Position numbers and translations under genes: made by a program | In this document: positions 22,164 to 29,818 of the stretch, one piece after another | Layout of the letters: every line of letters starts with the position of its first letter | How positions within the stretch are numbered: the first letter of the stretch is position 1 | Origin: Aerococcus loyolae | Lineage (GTDB): Bacteria; Bacillota; Bacilli; Lactobacillales; Aerococcaceae | DNA length: 64,000 bases | Direction of reading: 5' to 3' | Assembly: GCF_002871915.2 (NCBI RefSeq) | Contig: NZ_CP126958.1 | Span: 62,001 to 126,000 of the forward strand | The notes under the pieces: model-generated | Databases searched by the model: none | Told to the model about the DNA's origin: nothing | Seen by the model: only the letters and a program-made list of their open reading frames with translations

Positions 22164-24986
22164 ATGAAGAAAACAGCTTTATGGAAGAACGCTTGGCGCG
22201 AAATTAGAAATTCCTGGGCCCGTTTTTTAGCCCTCTTTGGCATTATCTTATTAGGAACGGGTTTCTTTGTGGGGATCCGAGCCGCGGCGCCAAATATGTT
22301 GAATACTTCCAACCAATACTATGACGATTATTATTTAGAAGACCTTTCCCTCCAATCGACCTGGGGAATTCGCCCCGAAGACCTGGATGCTTTAGATACA
22401 GTGGATGGGATCGATAGCTTGTCTTATAAGACCGTCGACCGCCAGTCAGAAAACTCGGAACTGCTCTACCGGATCTTTCCTAACTTCAATGCCTTAGATG
22501 CAGAAGTCAATCATTTTAAAGTGAGGGAAGGTCGCCTACCGGAAAATGACCAAGAGATTGCTCTTGACCATATGTTAATTGCTGAAAACCAGGTAGATAT
22601 TGCCATTGGGGACACCATTACTTTCAACCAAGCCGGCAAGACAGAGGATGACAAGGCTCCCAAGCTCAAGCAGGATAGCTTTACCGTGGTGGGCTTTGTC
22701 GACTCTCCCATGTATATTGATAAGTTAATCCGGGGACAAACCAGTATCGGCGATGGGGCTTTGGATGCCTTTGCGGTAGTGAGTCCGGATGCCTTTGAAG
22801 GCGAATATGATTCAGCCGTTTCCATCCGTATCCCCGAGGCTCGTCAATATCACGGCTATAGTGATGACTATGACCACCTGGTTGCCGATAAAAAAGCGGA
22901 GGTTGAGTCCGCCCTTGAAGACCGGCCTAATCACTTACTTGATCAAGCCAAAAGTGATGGCCAAGAAGCCCTTGATGAGGGCCGTAAACAGCTCAACCAG
23001 GCGCAAGATGACCTAAACAGTAAAAAGAGTGAACTTGACCAGGCCAAGTCGGCTTTAGACCAAGCCCAAGGGCGTTTGGACCAAGAGGTTCAAGGGATCA
23101 AGAGTCAACTACCCGCTGGAATGAGCCTAGAGGAAGCTGGTTTGGGGCAGCTTGCTGGCCAATTCCAAGCCAACCAAGACCGCCTCAACCAGGAAAAAGA
23201 TAAAGTTTCCCAAGGCCAAGAGCAAATGCAGTCAGCTAAGGAAGAAATTGACCAAAAAACTAGAGACCTCGACGAACAAGCTAAGCAGTTAGAAGAACTC
23301 AAAGCCCCCACTTACCTGGTCAATGACCGCAGTGCCTTATCAGGAATTAGTGAATACGGGGATAATGCTGAGCGGATTTCTGCCATCGCCCAAGTCTTCC
23401 CTTGGATCTTCTTCTTGGTGGCTGCCCTGGTATCCTACACCTCCATGTCAAGAATGGTGGACGAGCAACGCTCACAAGTGGGGACCATGAAGGCAATTGG
23501 TTACGGGTCAGGAGACATTGCTATGCAGTTCCTCCTCTATGCCAGTTTAGCCAGTCTCTTAGGCACCGTGATCGGGGTAGGGATTGGTAATTTCCTCTTC
23601 CCTAATATTATCTATAATGCTTACCGGATGATGTACACCCTGCCGGATATCCAATACGGTTTCTACCTGAAAGATATCCTCCTAGCCCTGGGCATAGCTC
23701 TCTTAACCACAGTGGGACCGGCCATCTTTACCACCAGCCACTTGCTCCAAGAGAATGCCGCCCAATTGATGCGGCCTAAACCGCCTAAGCAAGGGGAACA
23801 TATCCTCCTAGAGAAATGGCGCTGGTTCTGGAGTCACCTCAACTTCTCGATGAAGATTACCCTCCGTAACCTGTTCCGTTATAAGGGTCGGAACTTGATG
23901 ACTGTCATTGGGGTGGCTGGGAGTACCGCCTTGGTATTGACTGGTTTCGGGATTTCTGACTCGATTTCTGGCCTGGCTGACCGCCAATATACTGTGATTG
24001 AGTCCTATGATGTCGTGGCCCAATACGCTAATGACTTGAATGCCGAGGATAACCAAGCCGTCCGGGAAGCGGTGGAAGCTACCGATGGCGTCGACCAGGT
24101 CCTCCATTCCTATACGACCAATCTGGAAACCACTGATCCTAATGTTAATACCCAAACTGTCCGCCTCCGGGTCTTTAACTCTGACAGTCCCTACCATGAC
24201 TTTTATGCTTTCAATGCCGTGGATGACCCGGAAAAAGCTTATAATTTAAAGGATAATGAGGCTCTCATAAGCCAGAAATTGGCCCGCTTACTGGGCCTTT
24301 CTGAAGGGGATACGATTGAGCTGGCCAATGAATCCGGGCAAAAGATTAGCTTGCCGGTCGGAGGGATTGTAGAATCTTATATCTTCCATGATTGCTTTAT
24401 TAATGAGAATACTTATAAGAATCTGATTGCCAAGGACTTGCCGGCGCCTAATATGGGACAAATCCAATTAAGCCAGTCAGCCAGTGAAGGGCAGGTCTTA
24501 GAAGACTTACAAAACACCGACCATGTCCTGGCTGCCTACGCTAGTCAAAGCCTCCGTGATGCCTTTAATGACACCATTGAAAGCTTAAATGTGGTGACTT
24601 TAATTCTTATTATTGCCGCCGCCCTACTCGCCTTTATTGTGCTCTATAGTTTAACCAATATTAACGTGTCTGAACGGATTCGGGAACTATCTACCATCAA
24701 GGTCCTTGGTGCCTATCCTAATGAAGTGACCATGTATATCTTTAGGGAGACCCTCTTGCTCACTACAGCAGGCATTCTCATTGGCCTCTTGATGGGCTAC
24801 GGTCTGACAGGATATATCTTAAAAACCGTAGAAGTAGATAATTTAATCTTCCCACATACCATCCACTGGACCTCCTACCTCTATTCCATTGCCCTAACCT
24901 ATCTCTTTACCCTGATAGTCATGGGAATCATGCATGTCAAACTCAAACACGTCGACATGGTAGAAGCCCTAAAAGGCGTGGAATAA
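22164..24986 (+). CDS. FtsX/MacB-type ABC permease with a large coiled-coil extracellular domain
   Basis: A 940-residue permease with two FtsX domains. A first helix lies near residues 20-40, then an extracellular region with a long coiled coil rich in Gln, Asp and Lys (about 252-380: repeated LDQAK, LNQAQ and LDEQAK heptads), a first helix bundle (about 410-540) followed by QENAAQLMRPKPP, another extracellular region, and a second bundle (about 805-930) with the FtsX signature ERIRELSTIKVLGAYPNEV. Such proteins are mechanotransmitting exporters or lipid/peptide transporters. The ATG at 22164 follows the ATPase stop directly. No two-component system or immunity gene adjoins, so the substrate is unknown. 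Confidence 0.88.
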   Translation: MKKTALWKNAWREIRNSWARFLALFGIILLGTGFFVGIRAAAPNMLNTSNQYYDDYYLEDLSLQSTWGIRPEDLDALDTVDGIDSLSYKTVDRQSENSELLYRIFPNFNALDAEVNHFKVREGRLPENDQEIALDHMLIAENQVDIAIGDTITFNQAGKTEDDKAPKLKQDSFTVVGFVDSPMYIDKLIRGQTSIGDGALDAFAVVSPDAFEGEYDSAVSIRIPEARQYHGYSDDYDHLVADKKAEVESALEDRPNHLLDQAKSDGQEALDEGRKQLNQAQDDLNSKKSELDQAKSALDQAQGRLDQEVQGIKSQLPAGMSLEEAGLGQLAGQFQANQDRLNQEKDKVSQGQEQMQSAKEEIDQKTRDLDEQAKQLEELKAPTYLVNDRSALSGISEYGDNAERISAIAQVFPWIFFLVAALVSYTSMSRMVDEQRSQVGTMKAIGYGSGDIAMQFLLYASLASLLGTVIGVGIGNFLFPNIIYNAYRMMYTLPDIQYGFYLKDILLALGIALLTTVGPAIFTTSHLLQENAAQLMRPKPPKQGEHILLEKWRWFWSHLNFSMKITLRNLFRYKGRNLMTVIGVAGSTALVLTGFGISDSISGLADRQYTVIESYDVVAQYANDLNAEDNQAVREAVEATDGVDQVLHSYTTNLETTDPNVNTQTVRLRVFNSDSPYHDFYAFNAVDDPEKAYNLKDNEALISQKLARLLGLSEGDTIELANESGQKISLPVGGIVESYIFHDCFINENTYKNLIAKDLPAPNMGQIQLSQSASEGQVLEDLQNTDHVLAAYASQSLRDAFNDTIESLNVVTLILIIAAALLAFIVLYSLTNINVSERIRELSTIKVLGAYPNEVTMYIFRETLLLTTAGILIGLLMGYGLTGYILKTVEVDNLIFPHTIHWTSYLYSIALTYLFTLIVMGIMHVKLKHVDMVEALKGVE

Positions 24987-25105
24987 GAGAGTGTGACGAG
25001 TGCACCAAAGATCGATAACACTGGAACTAAAGAACAAAAATTCTTGAAAAGAATTTCTTGTACTTTAGTGAAGTGGAGATCGATCTGCACCCGGAACACG
25101 TTTAG
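24987..25105 (+). repeat. Family 1 hairpin repeat, clearest single unit
   Basis: The unit starts GAGAGTGTGAC and ends GGAACACGTTTA. Nested perfect arms: GTGCA/TGCAC, AGATCGAT/ATCGATCT, ACTAAAG/CTTTAGT, and an inner AAATTCTT/AAGAATTT. The motifs CACTGGA and GTGAAGTGGAG sit unpaired between the arms. A reversed copy with substitutions is at 39435-39553. Confidence 0.88.
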
Positions 25106-25107
25106 TA

Positions 25108-25226
25108 AGGATGTGAGGATGCCGTCAGAGACTTGAATCGGAGGAAGGAAATACCATAAGCACAGAAGACTGTGCGTTGGAATTTTCTGAAGCGACTTCA
25201 AGGCTGGCGTCCGAACTCAACTAGAG
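25108..25226 (+). repeat. Family 1 hairpin repeat, second type
   Basis: This copy is nearly identical to the inner unit at about 4442-4552, with GACTTGAATCG, the GCACAG/CTGTGC hairpin and CTTCAAGGCTGGCGT. It follows the previous unit directly. Confidence 0.85.
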
Positions 25227-25245
25227 AGTGTGACAGTCACACCTT

Positions 25246-25278
25246 AAGAGCTGAGATTTTTGTCTTGGCTCTTTTTTT
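25246..25278 (+). terminator. Terminator after the exporter operon and repeats
   Basis: AAGAGCTGAG pairs with CTTGGCTCTT (two G-U pairs) and is followed by eight T. With the repeats above and the promoter below it fills the 417-base gap. Confidence 0.75.
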
Positions 25279-25305
25279 GCCTAATTTTTAAGGCATAAAA
25301 TATTA

Positions 25306-25334
25306 TTGACAGGGATAGATAAATAAAATACAAT
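25306..25334 (+). promoter_or_regulatory. Promoter of the first BCAA-binding protein gene
   Basis: TTGACA (25306-25311) and TACAAT (25329-25334) with a 17-bp spacer, a near-consensus sigma-A promoter. Confidence 0.85.
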
Positions 25335-25354
25335 AAAAAATAAATTAAAGACAG

Positions 25355-25369
25355 AATTGTCTGATATTT
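25355..25369 (+). promoter_or_regulatory. CodY-like box, first binding-protein gene
   Basis: AATTGTCTGATATTT matches 12 of 15 positions of the CodY consensus AATTTTCWGAAAATT. It lies about 15-30 bases downstream of the predicted transcript start, where a bound repressor would act as a roadblock. Confidence 0.5.
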
Positions 25370-25403
25370 AATAATCAATTATTAGAGAAAAGGAGGATGA
25401 GCT

Positions 25404-26567
25404 ATGAAGATCAAGCGCAATTTAAAGGGGTTGGCCCTAGCCGTCAGCTGCTTAATGATGACTGCTTGCGGGTCTTTAACCCAAACTCAAGAAAAGACCA
25501 ATGACCAAGCAGATGTGATTAAGATTGGCGGTAACTGGGAACTCTCCGGTGCCACAGCAGGCTATGGTAGCCCAGGAAATGAAGGGGTGGAATTAGCCGT
25601 CGACCAGGTCAACCAGGCGGGCGGACTTTTAGGCAAAAAAGTAGACTATGTTGCCTTGGATAATAAATCCACCAGTGAAGAAACTACGGCCAATACTTCG
25701 CGGTTAATATCTAACGACCAAGTATCCTTAATCATTGGCCCAGCCACCACCGGCTTAATGGAAGCGCAGATCTCAAGCGCCTCCTCCCTACCCGTGATTG
25801 CGCCTATGGCCACGGGTGATAGTTTGACTACCGATAGCTCCGGCAAAGTCTTAGACAATGTCTTCCGGGTCTGCTTCCAGGATGCTTTTCAAGGGCAGGC
25901 CTTGGCTAAGTTTTCTAACGATAGTCAGTACAAGAAGGCTGTTTTAATCCGGGACAATTCGACCGATTACGGGCAAAACTTGACCAACGAATTTAAGAAA
26001 TATTTCCAAGGGGAAGTCTTGGATGAATTGGCCTATAATGCTAAGGATACGGACTTCAACTCCCTGGTGACTCGCTTGAAATCACAGGAACCGGATGTGA
26101 TTTTTGTGGCCGGTTACTACGAGGAAGCTGGACCCTTGATTAAGCAAGCCCGTGAGCAAGGGGTTAAGGCGGCAATTCTAGGGCCAGATGGCTTTGGTAA
26201 CCAAGAGATTATTGATCTTGCCGGTAAGCAAAACATGACCAATGTCTATTACACGGCCCACTACACCACCAATGAGCCTAGTCCAGAACTTAAGAAATTT
26301 ATGGAGGCCTACCAGGAAAAATATGGCCATGCTCCTGATATGTTTGCTGCTTTGGCTTACGATGGGGCGCGTTTAGCCTTTGACGCCATTGAACGGGCCC
26401 AATCGGTAGATAGCAAGGCCATCAACCAAGCCCTAGCAGAAACCAAGGACTTCTCGGGGATTACGGGGAACTTTACCATCAATGACCAACATAATCCGAT
26501 TAAGACCGCCTATGTTCAAAGGGTGGACCAGGGCGAAATTGTTGACACCACACCAATTGAACCTTAG
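25404..26567 (+). CDS. livJ: Branched-chain amino acid-type substrate-binding lipoprotein 1
   Basis: A 387-residue type I periplasmic-binding-fold lipoprotein. The lipobox is MMTACGS, with the lipidated cysteine near residue 22, after a basic MKIKRN start. The mature part shows IGGNWELSGATAGYG, NEGVELAVDQVN, QVSLIIGPATTGL, DNSTDYGQNLTNEF, VAGYYEEAGPLIKQAR and LGPDGFGNQE, all typical of the LivJ/LivK (Peripla_BP_6) family. AAGGAGG lies before the ATG. It has its own promoter and terminator (26583-26613), so it is transcribed alone. Two paralogues follow, and only one permease set is present. Specificity within leucine, isoleucine, valine or other amino acids cannot be read from sequence. Confidence 0.9.
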   Translation: MKIKRNLKGLALAVSCLMMTACGSLTQTQEKTNDQADVIKIGGNWELSGATAGYGSPGNEGVELAVDQVNQAGGLLGKKVDYVALDNKSTSEETTANTSRLISNDQVSLIIGPATTGLMEAQISSASSLPVIAPMATGDSLTTDSSGKVLDNVFRVCFQDAFQGQALAKFSNDSQYKKAVLIRDNSTDYGQNLTNEFKKYFQGEVLDELAYNAKDTDFNSLVTRLKSQEPDVIFVAGYYEEAGPLIKQAREQGVKAAILGPDGFGNQEIIDLAGKQNMTNVYYTAHYTTNEPSPELKKFMEAYQEKYGHAPDMFAALAYDGARLAFDAIERAQSVDSKAINQALAETKDFSGITGNFTINDQHNPIKTAYVQRVDQGEIVDTTPIEP

Positions 26568-26582
26568 AGGGTTAGCACGCTG

Positions 26583-26613
26583 AAGCCATGACTTTATTGT
26601 CGTGGCTTTTTTT
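26583..26613 (+). terminator. Terminator of binding-protein gene 1
   Basis: AAGCCATGA and TCGTGGCTT pair (one G-U) and are followed by seven T. Confidence 0.8.
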
Positions 26614-26728
26614 ATCCCTGAATTTAAGCGCAAAAAGAAAGCGCAGTTCTATTGATTAAGGGAGCTTGAGCGAGCTTGTTGCAGTCTATTTTAATATTCT
26701 TTATATCTTTTAATTATCCAATATTTCA

Positions 26729-26743
26729 AAAATTCAGACAATT
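26729..26743 (-). promoter_or_regulatory. CodY-like box upstream of the leader-peptide promoter
   Basis: On the minus strand AATTGTCTGAATTTT matches 12 of 15 CodY consensus positions. It ends 14 bases before the -35 of the leader promoter. Confidence 0.45.
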
Positions 26744-26751
26744 ACCACAAA

Positions 26752-26777
26752 AGGGCTTGCTTTCTATGGCAAGCCCT
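26752..26777. promoter_or_regulatory. Perfect inverted repeat across the leader promoter
   Basis: AGGGCTTGC and GCAAGCCCT are exact inverted repeats separated by 8 bases. They span the -35 and most of the spacer, so this could be an operator for an unidentified repressor. On the minus strand it also resembles a weak terminator with four T. Confidence 0.5.
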
Positions 26778-26785
26778 GCTAGAAT
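26757..26785 (+). promoter_or_regulatory. Promoter of the leader peptide and binding-protein gene 2
   Basis: TTGCTT (26757-26762) and TAGAAT (26780-26785) are 17 bp apart; the transcript would start near 26792. Confidence 0.75.
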
Positions 26786-26818
26786 AAGTTCAAGATTATT
26801 TCGAAAGGAAGTTTATCC

Positions 26819-26869
26819 ATGTTTAGCTCCCCTCAAGCAATTATTATTATTATTAATACCAGGGCTTAA
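26819..26869 (+). CDS. Isoleucine-rich leader peptide of a transcription attenuator
   Basis: A 16-codon gene, MFSSPQAIIIIINTRA, with five consecutive ATT isoleucine codons (26840-26854). AAAGGAA nine bases before the ATG is a good ribosome binding site and a promoter lies 35 bases upstream. Its last codons and stop (AGGGCTTA, 26861-26868) form the first arm of a chain of alternative RNA stems that ends in a terminator before binding-protein gene 2. The composition is what a ribosome-mediated attenuator sensing charged tRNA-Ile would need. It is too short for a functional protein. Confidence 0.8.
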   Translation: MFSSPQAIIIIINTRA

Positions 26870-26976
26870 CGCTGTTTCAATAAAAAACAGACTAAGTCCT
26901 ATTCGTGCTTGTTAAAATGAATGGGACTTGGATAAACAATAAAGCCACCCATTCATTCTAAGATGGGTGGCTTTTT
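26861..26976 (+). promoter_or_regulatory. Isoleucine-responsive attenuator with five alternative RNA segments
   Basis: Segment 1 AGGGCTTA (26861-26868) pairs with segment 2 TAAGTCCT (26893-26900), with an inner CTGTTT/AAACAG stem. Segment 2, as AAGTCCTATTC (26894-26904), pairs instead with segment 3 GAATGGGACTT (26919-26929). Segment 3, as AATGAATGGG (26916-26925), pairs instead with segment 4 CCCATTCATT (26948-26957). Segment 4 is part of the terminator AAAGCCACCCAT/ATGGGTGGCTTT (26941-26974). A ribosome finishing the leader covers segment 1, freeing 2:3 and allowing termination. A ribosome stalled at the first Ile codons leaves 1:2 and so 3:4 to form, blocking the terminator. The logic is inferred; the pairings are read from the sequence. 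Confidence 0.78.
26941..26976 (+). terminator. Attenuator terminator
   Basis: A 12-bp perfect stem, AAAGCCACCCAT/ATGGGTGGCTTT, runs directly into a T-tract, about 116 bases before binding-protein gene 2. The leader between it and the gene also contains a palindrome TGTTGGCCAACA (27019-27030). Confidence 0.88.
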
Positions 26977-27092
26977 CTATGGCTACTGACTTGAAATAAT
27001 TGTTATGTAACGCTTCTCTGTTGGCCAACAAATCAGCGTTTGATGATTCTAAGGAAATTGCCGTGAGCAATACTTGAGAAAGGGTTTTAAAG

Positions 27093-28268
27093 ATGAAGAA
27101 AAAAATGAAGAAATTAGCCGCCTTATTTGGAACTGCTATGATGCTAGGGGCCTGTGGATCGATGACCGAGACCGCTAAGAATGATTCTGCTAACAGTGAT
27201 GTGGTGAAGATTGGTGGGAACTGGTCCTTGTCTGGGCAATATTCTGCCTATGGAACCCCTCACGACAACGGGGTCAAAGTTGCCGTTCAAAACCTCAACG
27301 ATAATGGTGGGGTCTTAGGCAAGAAAGTAGAATATGTCAGTGCCGATAACAAGTCAGACAATGCTGAATCCACTTCTCAAGCCACCCGCTTAGTGGAACA
27401 AGAAGGCGTTAATGTTCTGGTAGGCTCAGACACCACTGGAAACTGTGAAGCGCAAATTCCAGTGGCCCAACAATTTAAGGTGCCTATGGTAGCACCTGCA
27501 GCTACTGGGAATGGCTTGACCCTCGATGATAACGGTAACCTCTACGACTATGTCTTTAGAACTTGTTTCGAAGATGCTTACCAAAGTAAGGAATTAGGAA
27601 AGTATGCCGCTCAAAAGGGTTGGAAGAAAGTTGCTGTCCTAAAAGACAACTCCTCTGACTACGGTCAAAACGTGGCCAATGACTTCAAGGCTTCCTTTGA
27701 AGAACATGGCGGTCAAGTGGTTGGTGAAGAGTCTTACACCAGCGGAGATACCGACTTTAAGGCCCTCTTAACCAACTTAAAGCAAAATTCACCGGATGTT
27801 GTCTTTATCGCTGGTTACTACCAAGAAGGTGGCTTAATCATCAAACAATTACGGGAAATGGGTGTAAACGCAGCAGTCTTGGGACCTGACGGCTTTGGTA
27901 ACCAAAAACTCATCGACTTAGCTGGACCAGAAAATGCCCACGATGTCTTCTTCGTGACCCACTTCTCCCATAATGAAGACTCACCTGAAAACGTCAAAGA
28001 ATTCATCAAGAAATACGAAGATGCTTACGGGACCTCACCTGACCACTTTGCTGCTCTAGCTTATGATGCAACCAACCTCATCGCCCAAGCTATGGAAAAA
28101 GCTGGTTCAACAGATAGCGAAGCCGTTCAAAAAGCCTTAGCTGAAACCAAGGACTTCCAAGGGGTGACTGGTAAATTCTCCTTCGATAAAGACCATAACC
28201 CAGTCAAAGAAGTCTTTGTCCAAGAACTTCAAGGTGGCCAAGTGGTCGATACTGAAGTGGTTAAATAA
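27093..28268 (+). CDS. livJ: Branched-chain amino acid-type substrate-binding lipoprotein 2
   Basis: A 391-residue paralogue of the preceding binding protein. The lipobox is MLGACGS with the cysteine near residue 21. The mature domain keeps IGGNWSLSGQYSAYG, DNGVKVAVQNLN, NVLVGSDTTGNCEAQ, DNSSDYGQNVANDF, IAGYYQEGGLIIKQLR and LGPDGFGNQK. Unlike the others it has an extra cysteine near TGNCEAQ. GAGAAAGGG precedes the ATG. It is the only one of the three preceded by the Ile leader peptide and attenuator, which ties it most directly to isoleucine supply. No obvious terminator follows; the next gene has its own promoter. Confidence 0.9.
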   Translation: MKKKMKKLAALFGTAMMLGACGSMTETAKNDSANSDVVKIGGNWSLSGQYSAYGTPHDNGVKVAVQNLNDNGGVLGKKVEYVSADNKSDNAESTSQATRLVEQEGVNVLVGSDTTGNCEAQIPVAQQFKVPMVAPAATGNGLTLDDNGNLYDYVFRTCFEDAYQSKELGKYAAQKGWKKVAVLKDNSSDYGQNVANDFKASFEEHGGQVVGEESYTSGDTDFKALLTNLKQNSPDVVFIAGYYQEGGLIIKQLREMGVNAAVLGPDGFGNQKLIDLAGPENAHDVFFVTHFSHNEDSPENVKEFIKKYEDAYGTSPDHFAALAYDATNLIAQAMEKAGSTDSEAVQKALAETKDFQGVTGKFSFDKDHNPVKEVFVQELQGGQVVDTEVVK

Positions 28269-28401
28269 TCCTTTTAATCCAAGAATTTTTAAATTAGACT
28301 TTGTTCATTGAAAATTAGGGCTAAAGAGTCTTTGCTATATTACTAAGTTTATTGATCCTCACCAAATTTTGATAAATAATTTCAAAAAAATTAAAAAGTG
28401 T

Positions 28402-28430
28402 TTGACAGAATTGTCAGACTATTTTAGAAT
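28402..28430 (+). promoter_or_regulatory. Promoter of binding-protein gene 3
   Basis: TTGACA (28402-28407) and TAGAAT (28425-28430), 17 bp apart. The inverted repeat TGACAGAATTGTCA begins within the -35. Confidence 0.85.
28409..28423 (+). promoter_or_regulatory. CodY-like box inside the promoter spacer of gene 3
   Basis: AATTGTCAGACTATT fits 12 of 15 CodY consensus positions and lies wholly between -35 and -10, a position expected to exclude RNA polymerase. Confidence 0.5.
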
Positions 28431-28490
28431 ATTGAGTATCAGCAATTGAATACTTATTCTTTTGTCAAATTTTAATGAGGAGGAGTTAGC

Positions 28491-29669
28491 ATGAATAAGA
28501 AATGGTTGAAAGCCTTTGTGACATTGGGGAGTGTCATGGCCTTAACCGGCTGCGGTTCGGGTTCCTTGACTGAGACGACTAATCAATCCGCTGAAAATGC
28601 AGATGAAATTCGTATTGGGGGGAACTGGGAGTTATCGGGCAATGTTTCTGCTTATGGTGTTGTACAGAACAATGCGATTAAGCTCGCCGTAGATGAAAAA
28701 AATCAAGCTGGCGGCCTTCTCGATAAGAAGATCAACTATTTAGAATATGATAATAAGTCCACGACTGAAGAAGCGGTTTCTGGTGCGGAAAAACTCGTTG
28801 ATGAAAACGCGGCAGTAATTATTGGACCTTCTACCACCAATAATACTGAAGCGACGATTTCAACAGTGACCCGGGCCAAGACCCCTTTGATTTCAGCAAC
28901 TGCTACTGCTGATAATATTACCCTTGACCAAGAGGGCAATGTCTTGGATTATATCTTTAGAATTTGCTTCCAAGATTCCTTGCAAGGGGGCTCCTTAGCG
29001 GAATTCTCTAACAAGGAAGGCTATACTAAGGCAGCGATCATCAAGGATAATTCTTCTGACTACGGTCAAAACCTATCTGACGAATTCCACAAGCACTTTG
29101 ATGGTGACGTGGTTCGGGAAGAATCCTATGTGGCTAAGGAATCTGACTTTAACAGTATTTTGAGCAATATTAAGAACTCAGATGCCCAAGTGATCTTCGT
29201 TGCTGGTTATTATGAAGAAGCTGGTCCAATTATTAAACAAGCGCGCGAAATGGGCATTGACCTGCCAATTCTTGGTCCAGACGGCTTTGGTAATAAGGAA
29301 ATTATTAACTTAGCAGGGGAAGAAAACTGGGATAACATTTACTATGCTGCCCACTTCGTTGAAAACGAAGACTCTCCTCAAGAAGTCAAAGATTTCTTAG
29401 CCAAGTACCGGGAGACCTACCAATCTGAACCCGATATGTTCTCAGCTCTAGCTTATGATGCGGCTAACCTGGCCTTCGACGCGATCGAGCGTGCCGGCAC
29501 TACGGACGGTGAAGCGGTCCAAAAAGCTCTGGCTGAAACCAAGGACTTTACCGGAGTCACTGGGAACTTCTCCATGGATGAAAAACACAATCCGTCTAAG
29601 ACTGTCTTTATCCAAGAGGTAAAAGATGGCCAAGTGGTTGGTTCTCAAGCCATTGAAGCGGTTAAATAG
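28491..29669 (+). CDS. livJ: Branched-chain amino acid-type substrate-binding lipoprotein 3
   Basis: A 392-residue third paralogue, nearest the permease genes. The lipobox is LTGCGSG near residue 21. The fold is shown by IGGNWELSGNVSAYG, NNAIKLAVDEKN, AAVIIGPSTTNNTE, DNSSDYGQNLSDEF, VAGYYEEAGPIIKQAR and LGPDGFGNKE. It is closer to protein 1 than to protein 2 in the NWELSG and GYYEEAG segments. GAGGAGGAG precedes the ATG. Transcription probably continues past a partial hairpin (29701-29728) into livHMGF, giving more receptor than permease. Confidence 0.9.
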   Translation: MNKKWLKAFVTLGSVMALTGCGSGSLTETTNQSAENADEIRIGGNWELSGNVSAYGVVQNNAIKLAVDEKNQAGGLLDKKINYLEYDNKSTTEEAVSGAEKLVDENAAVIIGPSTTNNTEATISTVTRAKTPLISATATADNITLDQEGNVLDYIFRICFQDSLQGGSLAEFSNKEGYTKAAIIKDNSSDYGQNLSDEFHKHFDGDVVREESYVAKESDFNSILSNIKNSDAQVIFVAGYYEEAGPIIKQAREMGIDLPILGPDGFGNKEIINLAGEENWDNIYYAAHFVENEDSPQEVKDFLAKYRETYQSEPDMFSALAYDAANLAFDAIERAGTTDGEAVQKALAETKDFTGVTGNFSMDEKHNPSKTVFIQEVKDGQVVGSQAIEAVK

Positions 29670-29700
29670 TGAGAAAGTTTAATATTTAAAAATTAAAGCA

Positions 29701-29728
29701 AGCAGAGTTGTCCTGGGATGACTCTGCT
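29701..29728 (+). other. Hairpin between binding-protein gene 3 and livH
   Basis: AGCAGAGT and ACTCTGCT pair around an inner GTC/GAT region. There is only a broken T-tract after it, so it is likely a partial terminator or an mRNA 3'-end stabiliser. Confidence 0.55.
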
Positions 29729-29818
29729 TACTGTTTGATTAATAGGATGTAAGGGCTTTAAAGCCAAATCTTTTATATCTAGGTCTAAAAATGATTGAAA
29801 TAGGATGGAGTGAGAAGT

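Noticed and set aside
26676..26915. A 79-codon open frame starting ATG at 26676, overlapping the leader region.
   Set aside because: It has no ribosome binding site, runs across the promoter, CodY-like box and leader peptide in another frame, and its composition is low-complexity. The 16-codon leader frame fits the signals better.
26941..26990. T-box riboswitch, suggested by GATGGGTGGC before the BCAA receptor gene.
   Set aside because: The conserved T-box sequence with GGTGGNACCGCG and a specifier loop is absent; the leader peptide and exclusive stems explain the region better.
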